From: Planctomycetaceae bacterium
Lineage (GTDB): Bacteria > Planctomycetota > Phycisphaerae > Phycisphaerales > SM1A02
DNA: 64,000 bases
Assembly (NCBI GenBank): GCA_947490615.1
Contig: CANLHK010000003.1
Coordinates: 124,001 to 188,000, forward strand
Reading direction: 5' to 3'
The notes beneath the pieces are model-generated. The model made no database searches. It was not told the DNA's origin and saw only the letters and a program-made list of their open reading frames with translations. The position numbers and the translations under genes were made by a program. Position 1 is the stretch's first letter, and each line of letters starts with the position of its first letter. Shown in pieces: positions 34,501 to 44,525 of the stretch.

Positions 34501-35783
34501 TGTCGGGGCCCGTGCTCGCGACGCAGTGGCGGCTTCGGCTCGACGATCGCGAACCGATCCTGTTGTGGGCAAACAAACGCGCCGTGCTCTGGCAGACGAT
34601 TCCGACGGGTGGCCGCAACAACGGTGAAGACAACGCGATCATCGTGGATGTCGAGGCGGGCAGCGTGATCTACGCCTCGCCGCGCGGAAGTGAGATCTGG
34701 CCTGGTCCCGCGAACCAGGCCGAACCTCCACGGCTCCGCCAAGGCGGGCTCGGTGAGGGCGCGCCTCAGCCGCGCGTTCCCACGATGCCGACGCTGGTTG
34801 TTCCAGCCTGTGATGGCGAGTCGCTCGTGTTGGCCAGGCGCAACGGCGACATCGCCCGCATCGGCGTGATGGATGAGAAGCCAGCGCCGATCATCGCACG
34901 GCAAGTCCTCGACCAGGTCTTCTCCGAGAGCCTGCACGATGGTCTGCTGACGCTTGGTGGACGCGAGACGGTTGGAGAGACGACGCGAACCGTCGTCGTC
35001 GTGCTCGACGCGCGGACGCTGCAACGGCGTGCGCGCATCGAACCTGTCACAGCGAGCGATGTGAAGTGGGCATTCGCCACGGCGCTGGGCGAGATCTTCA
35101 TCGGGACCCACGCGGGAGTGGAGCGCTGGACGACGGGGTTCGATGGTGAGTCGCTTCCCACGCTCGCATCGCAATCTTCCGAGAGCTCAGGATCCCATCA
35201 GCCGTTCCTGCTCGGCGGCCACCTCTTCACGCTTGACTCCTCCGAACGCCCCATTCTGACGCCCCTCTTTGCGGGGGCGCCGCGGACTTTCATCTATCCC
35301 GACAGCCCCGACGCGCGGGAATTGCGCGACATCCATCAGCTGCCTGAGGGGCTTCTTCTCCAAGCCGACGACCGGTTCACGCTCCTTGGTCGGCAGGGTG
35401 AGGCGATCGGACTCGATAGCACTTCACGCGAGGCCAACCTCGCCTTTGGGATTCCGGTTGACGGCGCGGTCCTTCAGGTCAATGCGCTCGAGCCCGACAC
35501 CGAAGCGGGAAAACTCCGCTATCAGATTGGTTGCGTCATAGAGCGGCTCGATCCGTCCAAGGGTCTTCGCAACGAAGGCAGGCCGTTTGAGGTCAAGTCG
35601 AGAGATTCGCGGGTGAACCGCGTCCTTGCGGCCAATGGCTGGCTGCTCCTGTCCAATTCACAGGGAACCATGGCGGTGTCGATGCCGATCAACCCTGAGG
35701 GGGCGGCGCTGCCTCCCGAGTCGCCACCAGGGAGTGGCGGCGGTGCCCCAAGAGATCCAAAGGTTGCGCCTCCAACACCTTGA
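31524..35783 (+). CDS. giant secreted PQQ-type propeller protein with TPR-like region
   Basis: The 1419-residue protein has a signal peptide (hydrophobic stretch about 14-30). An N-terminal helical region (about 40-230) resembles TPR. A PQQ/WD-type propeller part follows, with repeats such as VRAVDIDSRDERWA, CLDPQTGATEWST, ALDRRDGSLRWAT and VRANDGAIEWLRR. A second helical part (about 675-960) precedes a further propeller-like part. The C-terminus ends in a Pro/Gly-rich tail. Such proteins are common in planctomycetes and may be outer-surface scaffolds; no enzyme residues can be named. The GTG start lacks a clear ribosome-binding site. Confidence 0.75.
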   Translation: MHHFAVPPSSTRLRLTLAALVAVGVMSSTLVGQQTTTPAISDSPTAQTLFDDIRSQAKENPSQSARLARRLLDEYGHRVVRVGAESDDLFTSVAAQTEQFLLAHPIVLARFREMESRAAERMLREEGAGPTAARRRLTAAGLSATLMLAQESVRADRPLEALAMLALVVGHPDLLGTEAASHATLESMARLRLGDAAGSETALARLAALPGIDAEFLARARAAAARTARATGAGIGRSPMATSPDGGDPDETWRQIWALDLDQSLFHRIFGGVFSARQQRDVDRARSDGSFMTAVPTVLGNQIFVCEGHRVRAVDIDSRDERWAREIGSLGLERESGAVADLSAIAVDEGVLVVYEGHAFANGRSATARVWCLDPQTGATEWSTVVDGCDGRTDLAGLFPVGTPLLVSDVVIVAARKPTQRLEQVDWLLALDRRDGSLRWATSIAGAPGNRGAIGRKNAGLATDGSMVIDATPLGVVVSVRANDGAIEWLRRFPVPLREPRYLAEPWEAGSPAICGDRIVALTPDELEIVSLERDSGRLLEAKPIGPDTAWMSPNYLISATAEDGTALVLGVGSNITAFAARDLGKRLWTLSEATAEITPPRVGIATRNGVRGRVSVAGQYVVVPGVEEILLLDLNTGRLKARIPSERPCNPLLLSDRIVAAGDEALRVIMPSERAEAMLRARLAAAPDDPSAAIALLELAQATGRPEVALDAARTAQGSLLRGRGSPSLRGELIDKLVLLAEQHPAKGDEVYAIVSKVSDTPMLRVRGEIARGEFLRTAGRASDAVQCWRALAADPLLCTQLIGLEETGRQVRLEALGRIAQLSSRDRDIAGELESAARSAAQRLGANPSQNAVAAILRAHPRTVASIDAMAAATNLELAPFLTLANAAIGDCLVPPARVELIDALRAEMTRRGVLARDRAAIDDRIADLLIASGVDRAAWRSAPTKRAQLGTTAVSGMDLRPRLVVETAPSREGRDPELVFGLHDGALVRMSGPVLATQWRLRLDDREPILLWANKRAVLWQTIPTGGRNNGEDNAIIVDVEAGSVIYASPRGSEIWPGPANQAEPPRLRQGGLGEGAPQPRVPTMPTLVVPACDGESLVLARRNGDIARIGVMDEKPAPIIARQVLDQVFSESLHDGLLTLGGRETVGETTRTVVVVLDARTLQRRARIEPVTASDVKWAFATALGEIFIGTHAGVERWTTGFDGESLPTLASQSSESSGSHQPFLLGGHLFTLDSSERPILTPLFAGAPRTFIYPDSPDARELRDIHQLPEGLLLQADDRFTLLGRQGEAIGLDSTSREANLAFGIPVDGAVLQVNALEPDTEAGKLRYQIGCVIERLDPSKGLRNEGRPFEVKSRDSRVNRVLAANGWLLLSNSQGTMAVSMPINPEGAALPPESPPGSGGGAPRDPKVAPPTP

Positions 35784-35976
35784 CAGGGCACTTCAGAGGC
35801 ACGACAACACCGCCCGCCCTTTGCTTCCTGCCCCTGAAGGATGGAATGCGGATAGAAGTTGAGCGGGCTTGCGGGAAGTGATGGAACTCTTCAGACCTCG
35901 CGGGACTTCGTCCGATAGAGGGCGGCGCGAGGTTTGGGCCTTCCGAGATGTTGCCCGGCGCGACAGGACACGATCC

Positions 35977-36465
<489 letters not shown>

Positions 36466-36501
36466 TCCGTCTTCTCCCACGGACAACCAAGACACTCCAA
36501 G

Positions 36502-36524
36502 CCCCGCCTCGCGGGGTTTTTCTT
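36502..36524 (+). terminator. rho-independent terminator after the acidic protein gene
   Basis: A 6-bp GC stem (36502-36507 with 36511-36516) with a 3-nt loop is followed by five T. Flanking bases 36484-36490 and 36524-36530 are also complementary and could form an outer stem. It sits 36 nt after the stop codon. Confidence 0.8.
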
Positions 36525-36546
36525 TGGTTGCATGGCTGCGGTGCGC

Positions 36547-37743
36547 TTACGACCCGAGAATGCGCGCCATCAAGAGGCGCACGCCCGTGGGCTCAGGTAC
36601 GAAGATCAAGAGGGCGGGCTGGTTCTCAACGAGCCCAAGTGCCCGTGGAACGCCGAGCTGTTCAATGACCACGGTTCCAAGGTCGCTTCCGCTGGTTGGA
36701 AGCACTCCGCTGGCAGGCCTCACGCGCACCTTTCCGCCAACGAGAACCGCGTTGCGCGACTCATCGACGCGTGCCATCGCCAGGACGCCGCCCGCCTCGA
36801 CGCGCAGTCCATCGGCATCGTTCCAGCGCGCGAGCGATCCCGCGGCGCGGTGATAGAGAATCCAATCGCGACCGTCGACGCCATCGCGAACTCCTTGCGC
36901 GGAGTTCATGAAGAGCGCGAGCTCGTCGTCGCCGCGATCGGTCACGAACGCGCGAACGACGGATTGCACCAAGGTCTGTTCGCTCGTCGGATCCGCCGAC
37001 GCGAGCTCGAGAATTCCATCGCGCAGCGAGATCGCAAAGACCCGCGAAGCATCGCTGTTCAAGCAGGGCATCACATAGCTTCGCGTGTCGTTGCTTGAGA
37101 GCCTGTGCGCCGTGCCATCCTTGCGCACCACAAGGTCAAAGCAGCGATCAGTGATCCCGCGTGAGGAGTACGCCAGCGTTCCTCCGCTGCCGAGCGCGCC
37201 GAAGGCGTTCACGCGTCCATCTTGCACGAGCCACTCAGTCTCATGCGTGTTCCAATCGACGCGCCCAATCCAGCGCGCGCCGTCGGGTCGCACGCTCTCC
37301 ACGAGAAACCCCGCGTTGTCGGCATTGCGTCCGAGGAGCAGTCCGCCGTCGGTCTCGCCGAGTCGCACGAGAGCGCGCGGGTCGAGGCGATACATCGCCA
37401 CGCGGGAACCCAACGGAGCGCGCTGCCCCGGACGCGCGAGTGCCGTCGCGAGCTCGGGCGCGGTCCCTGTTTGCACAGCAATGTGTCGGCCGTCTGGGCT
37501 CAAGACGGGAAGCGTCACACCATCACTTGGGACTACACCCATGGGTCGAAAGTCCAACGACAGTCCGCTCCCTGTGATGGCGCTCGTGGTCGGTGTGAGC
37601 GGCGGCAGCGGCGCGCGTGGTCCGCTCTTTCCTGCACTGCCTCCAACGCAGGCCGTCAGTGCGCAACAGGCGCCAAGAAACACCGCACCCGCAACGCGGA
37701 GGCGCTGCGGGTGCGGGAAGATGCGTTGCAAAGGACACGGCAT
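36547..37743 (-). CDS. putative lipoprotein with TolB-like propeller
   Basis: The ATG at 37743 gives 398 residues with a lipobox ALTAC (Cys31). The body shows repeated blades such as LPVLSPDGRHIAVQ and LNSDASRVFAISLRDG, as in TolB/WD40-type propellers. It follows gspD by 50 nt on the same strand and may be the last gene of the secretion operon. An accessory role at the outer membrane would fit, but the sequence does not prove it. The exact family is not recognised. Confidence 0.65.
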   Translation of the reverse strand: MPCPLQRIFPHPQRLRVAGAVFLGACCALTACVGGSAGKSGPRAPLPPLTPTTSAITGSGLSLDFRPMGVVPSDGVTLPVLSPDGRHIAVQTGTAPELATALARPGQRAPLGSRVAMYRLDPRALVRLGETDGGLLLGRNADNAGFLVESVRPDGARWIGRVDWNTHETEWLVQDGRVNAFGALGSGGTLAYSSRGITDRCFDLVVRKDGTAHRLSSNDTRSYVMPCLNSDASRVFAISLRDGILELASADPTSEQTLVQSVVRAFVTDRGDDELALFMNSAQGVRDGVDGRDWILYHRAAGSLARWNDADGLRVEAGGVLAMARVDESRNAVLVGGKVRVRPASGVLPTSGSDLGTVVIEQLGVPRALGLVENQPALLIFVPEPTGVRLLMARILGS

Positions 37744-37793
37744 GGTGTGGCGCCAGCGCGCGTGGTTCCGAGGGAACCTGTGGATCGATTCGC

Positions 37794-40550
37794 TCAAGGC
37801 TCTTCTGCGGGAGCCGTTCCTGGCGCGGGCTCTTCCTTCTTGCCAATGAGGTTGGGATCAACAGGCTTCGCCTGCTTGATGTCCTGGAAGAACTTGCTCT
37901 CCTTGAGCAACACCTCAGAACTCTTGTCCAACGGTTCCTGCAGGCGCTGCAGGCGATCGCGTTCGGTGAGGTTGAAGTTGGTGTCGTTGGCGTCGGGATT
38001 CTCGACGACGACGGGAACGAGGAACACCACGAGCTCCACGACTTCCTTCGCTCGCTCCGTAGAGCTGAAGGCCGCGCCGAGCAGTGGAATGTCGCCGAGG
38101 AACGGGAGACGACGATCAATGGTCGTCTCTTGCTCGCGCCGAATGCCCGAGATCACGATGGTCTGGCCGTTCTTCACGGTGACATTCGTGTTGGTCTGGC
38201 GGCGATCGATGGTGGGATTGCCGTTGAAGCTGCCGGCCGCAACATTGGAGAGGAGGATCTCGACCTCCATCGCCACATTGTTGTCCTGGGTGATGCGCGG
38301 ACGCACATTGATGCCCACGCCGACGAACACCTGCTCGAAGGTCTGGGTGGAACCGCCCGAGTTGAGGCTGCCCGAAGTGTTGCCCGTGATGAGCGAGACA
38401 TCTTGACCAGCGACGAACTTCGCTTCCTTGTTGTCGCGGGTAAAGACGCGCGGCTGCTGCAGGATGCGCACCGAGTTGTCGGTCGAGAGCGCTTGCAAGA
38501 AGAAGCCGAGGCTGTCAGAGGTCTGCACATTGAGCAAGCTCGAGTCAAACCACGGCGACGCGAAGTTGTCACCGAGCGTCGTCGGGATGTTGCCCTTGTT
38601 CGCTTCGAGCGAGATGGATCCGCCGATGCCGTTGTCGCCGCCGTTGATCGGCGCCGAAAGGTCGCTACCCACGCGAGCACCCCAAGAGAAGCCGTCGCCG
38701 ACCTTCACTTCGGCCAGGACCGCGGTGATCATCACCTGGCGACCAGGCTTGTCGAGTTCGTGAATGATCTCGATGACCTTCTTCTCGACTTCTGGCGGTG
38801 CCATCACGAGGACAGAGTTCTGCTCGGGATTCGGCACGACGCGGCTGCGTCCAATGAGCGCGCTCACTTCTTGTGGGGCTCCACCGCCCGCACTCTGACC
38901 CGCGCGACCACCCTGCCACGGGAAGCGCAGCTGGTTGTCCTGCCCGCTGCCGCCTGGATTGAAACTCGAACTTGAGCCGCCGTCCTCGCCACCCGCCTGG
39001 AAGCTCGAGCTCAGTCCTTCGATGCCCTCTTGCGGCGCTCGAAGGCTGCCGCCCTCCGAGCCTGACGCTGCAAGGAGCGTGTTGAGGATCTCGCTCAACT
39101 CCACCGCGCCCGCGTGCTTCAGCGGCACATTGACGGGAAGCCCCGAGGTGAACGGCTGATCGAGATCAGTGATCCACTTGTCGAGCCACTCGTAGTTGTC
39201 GGGAGTCTTCGAGATCACGACGAGGCGATTCGAATCGGGATAGGCCTCGATGGAGAAGATGTTGGCGACTGCCGATTGCGGCGAGCCCTCACCTCCGCCT
39301 TGACCACCCATTTGTGGAACACGACCGCCCGCGAAGGCGCGGTTGGTTTGTCCGCCCGATCGATTCGCTCCACTCGTACCGCCGCCAAGCAGCGTGCCCA
39401 GGAGATCGCGCACCTTGGTGGGATCCGCGAACTTCAGGTCGTAGGTTCGAAAGATGCTGCCCGCCGAGTTTGGTGGAAGGTCCCAGGCGCTCGCGACCAG
39501 TCGTCGAATCTCTGCGAGCGCAGTCGGCGAGGCGCGCACGGTGAGCGAGTTCATCGACTGCAGCACAGTCACGATTAGTCCGCTGCTGTCGCCGCCGCCA
39601 CCACCGCTCGGCGCGCCAGGCTGTTGCGGTGCACCACGGTTCTGTCGGTTTTGCGGGGTTCGTGCACCGCCCACCGATCGGCCGCCCGCAGAACCATCGT
39701 CTTGGAAGAGCTCCTCGATGATGGTCGCGACGGTGCCCGCGTCCTGGTACTGCAGGCGGAAGGTTTCGGTCGCGTAATCCTCCCACGATGGGACATCGAG
39801 CATATTGATCAGCGTCTGGACCTTCTTGGCCAGACCAATGTCGCCCGAGAGGAGGAGTTGGTTCGAGTCGCCGTCCGCGGTGAGCGTGGCGTACTCCTCA
39901 GGAATCAGCGGCTCGATTCGCTCGAGCAGGTCGTTGGCCTTCGACTTGGTGAGGCGAAAGATCTTGGTGACGAAGAGGCCATTGTCGGCGATCTCCATGA
40001 CATCTTCTTCGGGCCCAAGCACAACGCCAGGCTGGATCTTCTTCTGCTGCGTGGAAAGGCCGATGTAGATGATGTCCTCGGTCTCGGTGACGGCGAGGTC
40101 TTCTGCTTTCAGCGCCTGGAAGATGTAGTCGAGCGCCTGACTCTTATGAATCTCGCGGTCACCCACGATGGTGATCTTCTTGCTCGAAATGTCCGTCGGC
40201 TTGTAGAAGACATACTTGCCAGTCCACTCGAAGATGAGTGGCATCACCACTTCGATGCTCTCACCCTTGAAGACGAGCTTGACCTTCGCGTCATCGACAA
40301 CGCGACGGCCTTCGCGTCCACCGCGAAGTTGCGAGGGCGGAACCGAAGTGGGTGCATTGGGTGGGAAGCTCGCGACATCGCGCGGGTCTGGCTTCTTGGC
40401 GTCGCCGTTGGTGGCCTGCGCTGCGGTGGTGTTCTGCATCGCATGGGCGATCGAGAGCGGAGCAGCGGCGCCAGTCAGGGCAAGGATCGCCGAGGTCCGA
40501 ACGATGTCGGTGAGGCTCGACGAGCGGAAGAAGGATCGGTAAGGACGCAA
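37794..40550 (-). CDS. gspD: type II secretion secretin GspD
   Basis: This is the outer-membrane channel of the type II secretion system. A TTG at 40550 with GGAG 7 nt upstream is the only start that keeps the signal peptide; it gives 918 residues, long for the family. The N-domains run to about residue 560 and include Gly/Gln-rich insertions. The secretin core begins near VPNPEQNSVLVMAPPEVEKK and has IRREQETTIDRRLPFLGDIPLLGAAFS, the classic end-of-core motif. No S-domain-type C-terminus is seen, and no pilotin gene is adjacent. It sits after GspC, as in gsp operons. Confidence 0.93.
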   Translation of the reverse strand: MRPYRSFFRSSSLTDIVRTSAILALTGAAAPLSIAHAMQNTTAAQATNGDAKKPDPRDVASFPPNAPTSVPPSQLRGGREGRRVVDDAKVKLVFKGESIEVVMPLIFEWTGKYVFYKPTDISSKKITIVGDREIHKSQALDYIFQALKAEDLAVTETEDIIYIGLSTQQKKIQPGVVLGPEEDVMEIADNGLFVTKIFRLTKSKANDLLERIEPLIPEEYATLTADGDSNQLLLSGDIGLAKKVQTLINMLDVPSWEDYATETFRLQYQDAGTVATIIEELFQDDGSAGGRSVGGARTPQNRQNRGAPQQPGAPSGGGGGDSSGLIVTVLQSMNSLTVRASPTALAEIRRLVASAWDLPPNSAGSIFRTYDLKFADPTKVRDLLGTLLGGGTSGANRSGGQTNRAFAGGRVPQMGGQGGGEGSPQSAVANIFSIEAYPDSNRLVVISKTPDNYEWLDKWITDLDQPFTSGLPVNVPLKHAGAVELSEILNTLLAASGSEGGSLRAPQEGIEGLSSSFQAGGEDGGSSSSFNPGGSGQDNQLRFPWQGGRAGQSAGGGAPQEVSALIGRSRVVPNPEQNSVLVMAPPEVEKKVIEIIHELDKPGRQVMITAVLAEVKVGDGFSWGARVGSDLSAPINGGDNGIGGSISLEANKGNIPTTLGDNFASPWFDSSLLNVQTSDSLGFFLQALSTDNSVRILQQPRVFTRDNKEAKFVAGQDVSLITGNTSGSLNSGGSTQTFEQVFVGVGINVRPRITQDNNVAMEVEILLSNVAAGSFNGNPTIDRRQTNTNVTVKNGQTIVISGIRREQETTIDRRLPFLGDIPLLGAAFSSTERAKEVVELVVFLVPVVVENPDANDTNFNLTERDRLQRLQEPLDKSSEVLLKESKFFQDIKQAKPVDPNLIGKKEEPAPGTAPAEEP

Positions 40551-40798
40551 GTGCAGACTCCGGTTCTAGTGCGGCTGAGGCCGCGTGTGCAACTCTTTGA
40601 TGTTCTCGATCAGCTCAGAGAGACGAGTCGTCGCTCGACGCTCTCTCTCGCGAGATCAGCCAATTCATATCTCCAGCGCGGTCTCCAAGATGTGCTCCAT
40701 CGTGGGCTCCGCGTCGAGGTCGCTTCCTATCGCTTCAATCGGCAACCGATGCTCAAAGCGGTCAATTGCCAGAGGTGAATTTCGTGTCGCGATGATCC

Positions 40799-41869
40799 TC
40801 ACGGCCTGCGGCCGAGCCGAGCACGGAGGAGCGCCCTCTCGTGATCGAGCCGAGCGCGGCTGTGATCATCGACTTGGAGCGAGTCGGTCGCGTCGATCGC
40901 CTGGAGGGCGGCGCGCGCTCGCTCGGTCGTCATCCCAGCGATTTCGTCGTCTTGAAGCCGCTGTGGAAGCGTTTCGCGGTCCACGAAATCCTGACCAGGG
41001 GTACTCGTTCCCGATCCAGGGGCAGGAATCCGCTGCGGAAGCATGGCCGCCGAGGGCAACTGTTGTGGCTCGCCTTCGGGGCCTGGACCTGAAGGGACAT
41101 CGCCGCCTGGCTGATCGCCTGGTGGCTCGGTGAGCGGATTCGAGGTGGGCGAGCGGCGCGGCATCGGCCGAGCTGCCTGCCCTGGAGTCGTGATCGGGTT
41201 GGCTGACCCAGCCGTTCCACCAGTTGTTCCGCCGCTGCCGAGTCCCGCTGTGGCGCCCGCGCTCCCTGAGGCCGAGGCAACACTCTGGACGCCGCCCACG
41301 CGCGATGGCGCGAGCTCGCCCTTGGTCAGTCGCTCTTCAGCTTTGGCCCACAATGGAACGGTGTATTCACCGCGCAAATAGCCAAGTTTGACCGAGTAGG
41401 GAGGCTCGACGGCGATGACAGTGATGCCACTCTTGGTCTCGCCGACTTTGATGATCTTGTTGTCCTCGCCGAGGCTCGCGAAGAAGACGAAGTTCCCGAC
41501 CGCACTCGTTGGCGCGGGTCCCGTGTAGGTCGCGGGTGGCGGCGGGGGGCCAAGATCGACCTTGGGTGGCTCGATCGGCTTCGTCGCCTCAACGACGCGC
41601 GTCTTGCGCGGCGGCATCGGTGGAAGCGTGTACATCGATCGACCTTCGAAACGCTTGCGGCTTGTTTCGAGCAGCTTGAGGCTGTCCGCGGCGAGTGCCT
41701 TCAGCGGATCAGCGTCTTCTGGCGCAATCGACGGTTGCAGCAGCGACTGAACCACGGTGGTCACGCCGAAGCCGATGACCACAGCGGAGATGCCCACCGC
41801 CACAGCCGACACCAAAACAGGCTTGCTGAAGCGGGTATTGGTGGAGATTCGATTGAGCACCGACTTCAT
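40799..41869 (-). CDS. gspC: GspC-like inner membrane subunit
   Basis: The ATG at 41869 overlaps the gspM stop by 4 nt (ATGA), which decides the start; the protein has 356 residues. An N-terminal membrane helix (about 18-38) is followed by a Pro-rich linker. A beta domain (NFVFFASLGEDNKIIKVGET to PPYSVKLGYLRGEYTVPL) resembles the HR domain that contacts the secretin. The C-terminal half is a Gly/Pro/Ser-rich low-complexity tail. The gspC placement before gspD agrees with this role. A PilP-like protein is the alternative. Confidence 0.72.
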   Translation of the reverse strand: MKSVLNRISTNTRFSKPVLVSAVAVGISAVVIGFGVTTVVQSLLQPSIAPEDADPLKALAADSLKLLETSRKRFEGRSMYTLPPMPPRKTRVVEATKPIEPPKVDLGPPPPPATYTGPAPTSAVGNFVFFASLGEDNKIIKVGETKSGITVIAVEPPYSVKLGYLRGEYTVPLWAKAEERLTKGELAPSRVGGVQSVASASGSAGATAGLGSGGTTGGTAGSANPITTPGQAARPMPRRSPTSNPLTEPPGDQPGGDVPSGPGPEGEPQQLPSAAMLPQRIPAPGSGTSTPGQDFVDRETLPQRLQDDEIAGMTTERARAALQAIDATDSLQVDDHSRARLDHERALLRARLGRRP

Positions 41870-42519
41870 GCACCACCTCTTGAAGTCTTGCGCGTGACTC
41901 CCCACTTCTCAAGACTCATGATGACGGTGACACGCTTGGTGAGGGGGCTGTAGTTCAACTTGAGGTCACTGATGGCGTCGATCGAATCAGAGGAATCAAG
42001 CTCCGCGAGCACGCCGAGCACCGCATCAGGCGATCCTTCGAAACGCACTTCAGCAACGGACTTTCCCATGGATCCGCCGAGCGGGCCTGCGATGGTGGGC
42101 AGGATGTTGGGCGGGAGTGATTGCGCGGAGCGCACATGCTGACCAGGGTTGATGCTGCGCTTCTTGAACGCCTCGGCGATGGCGGCAGCGAGTTTCTCTT
42201 TGCCCGCGGACTCGGTCTTCGGCACCGCAACGGGGCCGAGTGCGAGTGCGGATTGCACGACCTCGTCGGGCAGGCCTTCGGCGCGATCCGCAGCGCGCTG
42301 GAGCACCGCTTCAAGCCGATCAGAGCGCTGGTTCATGTCGTCGGCGATCTTCCAGAGCACGCCGTCGAGGAGATAGAAACCACCAAGTGCGAGCGCCGCA
42401 AGCACGCCCCAACGACTCGCTCGCTCCAACGCGTGGTAGCGCACGAGTGCCTGTTCGAGCAGATCGAAGAAGCGGGCAGAGGGACTGCGGGACGGAGCGT
42501 GTGCCCTGTGGATGGCCAT
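41866..42519 (-). CDS. gspM: GspM/PilO-like inner membrane subunit
   Basis: The 217-residue protein has one membrane helix (about 38-56). A coiled segment follows (KIADDMNQRSDRLEAVLQRAADRAEG), and then a small alpha/beta domain of the type seen in GspM and PilO. Its place after the GspL-like and before the GspC-like gene, with a 2-nt gap and a 4-nt overlap, supports the role. Sequence similarity to a specific family is weak, so the name rests partly on gene order. Confidence 0.65.
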   Translation of the reverse strand: MAIHRAHAPSRSPSARFFDLLEQALVRYHALERASRWGVLAALALGGFYLLDGVLWKIADDMNQRSDRLEAVLQRAADRAEGLPDEVVQSALALGPVAVPKTESAGKEKLAAAIAEAFKKRSINPGQHVRSAQSLPPNILPTIAGPLGGSMGKSVAEVRFEGSPDAVLGVLAELDSSDSIDAISDLKLNYSPLTKRVTVIMSLEKWGVTRKTSRGGA

Positions 42520-42521
42520 GG

Positions 42522-44525
42522 TTACTTCACTTCCTTCAGCCGCTCAAGGATCCGCTGGAAATCCTCCGTCAGGCGCTTTCGTGTGTCGGCATCGAGCTCT
42601 TCGCGACGGCGTGCTTTCGAGATCTCCGAAAGAAGCGTGCGTGCCTCTTCCTTTGACATCGCGCTGAGTTGCGCATCGGTGAAGGGTTCTGGAATCGCCA
42701 GATTCGCCTGTGCGGTTCCAGCAGGGCCGCCACCCGCGCCAGCGCCCGAGCCAGCGGTCGCTGGTTTGGTTGGATCAGCAGGCTTCGGCGTGGTGCCCGA
42801 ACCCGCCACCGTCGAGTTGGCAGCGGGTGGAGTCGTGTTTGGATCGCGGCGGCCGATGCCGCGCGAAGGAATGACGCCTGTCGTTCCACTACCGCTCGCG
42901 CTGTCGGTCGAAGCCGCACCAGAAGCAACTTCAGGTGGCGTGCTCTCACCATTGGGTGTTGCTGCGGCAGTCGCGGTCGGTGTCGGAGGCTGCGTAGAAG
43001 CGGTGGCGCCCGTCGCGGGTTCGTCGGTCTCTTCCGATTCACCCGATCCGTACTTGCGTTGCGAGAGCGTCTTGATTGCCCAGTCGCGCTCTTCGGGGAA
43101 ATCAGGCATGAGCGCTGGTCGGGCGATCACCGCGTCGAGATCAAACTTGAAGATCCCGCGACCGTCAGGCATGTTCCAGCGCCAGCCGGTCTTCTCGAAG
43201 ACGCCTGAGGAGTCCATGAGGCGGGCCATCGAATTCACGATCTCCGCGGCGGTGCGTTCGCCTTGCGCCTTGGCCGCGCCCTTGATGCTCACACCTTGCG
43301 TCTGCGAAAGCTCGATTGACTCGAGCTCCACGCCGTCGGGCGTGCAGCAGGCGAGGTCGCCGAGGATCTTGGCGATGGGAAGCGTGCGCATAGAGAGCTC
43401 TCCGTAGAGCGCGATTTGATGTTCGATCTCACGCTGCGCGGGTTCGAACTCACTGCGCGACGACGGGATCTTGAAGTCGAGCACGGTGCTCCGCACCCAC
43501 GCTGCGGCGATGGGCGCCACGCCGACGACGACAAATGCACCAAGCGCCAACGCCAATGCGTGTGAAGGCTGCGAGCAAGTTTCGATGAAGCGCTCGACGC
43601 GCGACGGAGCGTTGCGCTCTTCGACGCGGCGCAAACGAGTGAGCTCGCTGAGGGCCGAGCAAGCAGCGACGGTTGCGCCAAGGAGCACTGCCCACTCACG
43701 CCACCACTCTTCAGAGTCTGAGTCGGAGCATTGCGCCGTGACCTTCGAGCCAAGGATCTGTGCGATCGAGGGATCGAGCATCAAGACGCGGTCGCCATTA
43801 CGTGACGCGGTCGCTTCGGTCGCTGCGAGAAAGGCCTTGATCCGCGCGGGTTCGATGCCCGCGTTCAGTGCGGTTTCGACGAGCGCGCTGCGCAGGCCGT
43901 CATTCCACGCCGAATCGCCTTCGATCGCGCTGGCAGAAGTCTCACGCGTCGCACGCAGCACCATGCCGCTTGGGCCACGCATCGCAATGGCGATGGAGCC
44001 TTCCGCGCGGTCGGCCGCGATGGCGGGGTACTCCGCGGACGCGAGGGCCAGCATTGCTGCGGGCTCAGGTACATAGCGAGTGATCCGCTCGAGCTTGGGG
44101 CCGAGTGTGACACCAGCCTGCGAACTTGGCCACGCAACGATGACTCCCTGACGCTCAGCATCGGTCGCGCCATCGATCGTGCCGAGCCCAATGCGGGCCA
44201 TCGGGACCGAGTCGAGGAACATGCCTTCAGCGTGGAGTCGAAGTGCCGCCAACATTTGGGCTGGCGATGCGGCAGGAATCGGCATCGAGCGCACGATCGT
44301 CGCTGCGGCAGGAAGCACGATGCGCAGATCGCCGCAGCGCTCCGCGGTGAGCCAAGCCGCGATGTCGGCGCTGGTGCGGTCGTCGTCGGACCGAGCGAAC
44401 TCTCGAGCTTGCAGCACGGACGGGCGCTCACCGCGTCGAACCAAGAGCACGCGCCAGCACTGAGGCTGTCGCTCTGCGACGGCGAGCAGGGTGTCGTCGA
44501 TGGCATTGATCGGTTGGGACTTCAC
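42522..44525 (-). CDS. gspL: GspL/PilM-N-like assembly platform subunit
   Basis: A GTG at 44525 overlaps the gspK stop (GTGA). The 667-residue protein has an N-terminal cytoplasmic part (about 1-250) of actin-like GspL/PilM type. A membrane helix (about 325-350) comes next, and then a periplasmic ferredoxin-like part (GVELESIELSQTQGVSIKGAAK). A long Thr/Pro/Ala-rich linker (about 500-610) leads to a C-terminal helix (RKRLTEDFQRILERLKEVK). It is longer than typical GspL (about 400). Its neighbours support an inner-membrane platform role. Confidence 0.72.
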   Translation of the reverse strand: MKSQPINAIDDTLLAVAERQPQCWRVLLVRRGERPSVLQAREFARSDDDRTSADIAAWLTAERCGDLRIVLPAAATIVRSMPIPAASPAQMLAALRLHAEGMFLDSVPMARIGLGTIDGATDAERQGVIVAWPSSQAGVTLGPKLERITRYVPEPAAMLALASAEYPAIAADRAEGSIAIAMRGPSGMVLRATRETSASAIEGDSAWNDGLRSALVETALNAGIEPARIKAFLAATEATASRNGDRVLMLDPSIAQILGSKVTAQCSDSDSEEWWREWAVLLGATVAACSALSELTRLRRVEERNAPSRVERFIETCSQPSHALALALGAFVVVGVAPIAAAWVRSTVLDFKIPSSRSEFEPAQREIEHQIALYGELSMRTLPIAKILGDLACCTPDGVELESIELSQTQGVSIKGAAKAQGERTAAEIVNSMARLMDSSGVFEKTGWRWNMPDGRGIFKFDLDAVIARPALMPDFPEERDWAIKTLSQRKYGSGESEETDEPATGATASTQPPTPTATAAATPNGESTPPEVASGAASTDSASGSGTTGVIPSRGIGRRDPNTTPPAANSTVAGSGTTPKPADPTKPATAGSGAGAGGGPAGTAQANLAIPEPFTDAQLSAMSKEEARTLLSEISKARRREELDADTRKRLTEDFQRILERLKEVK

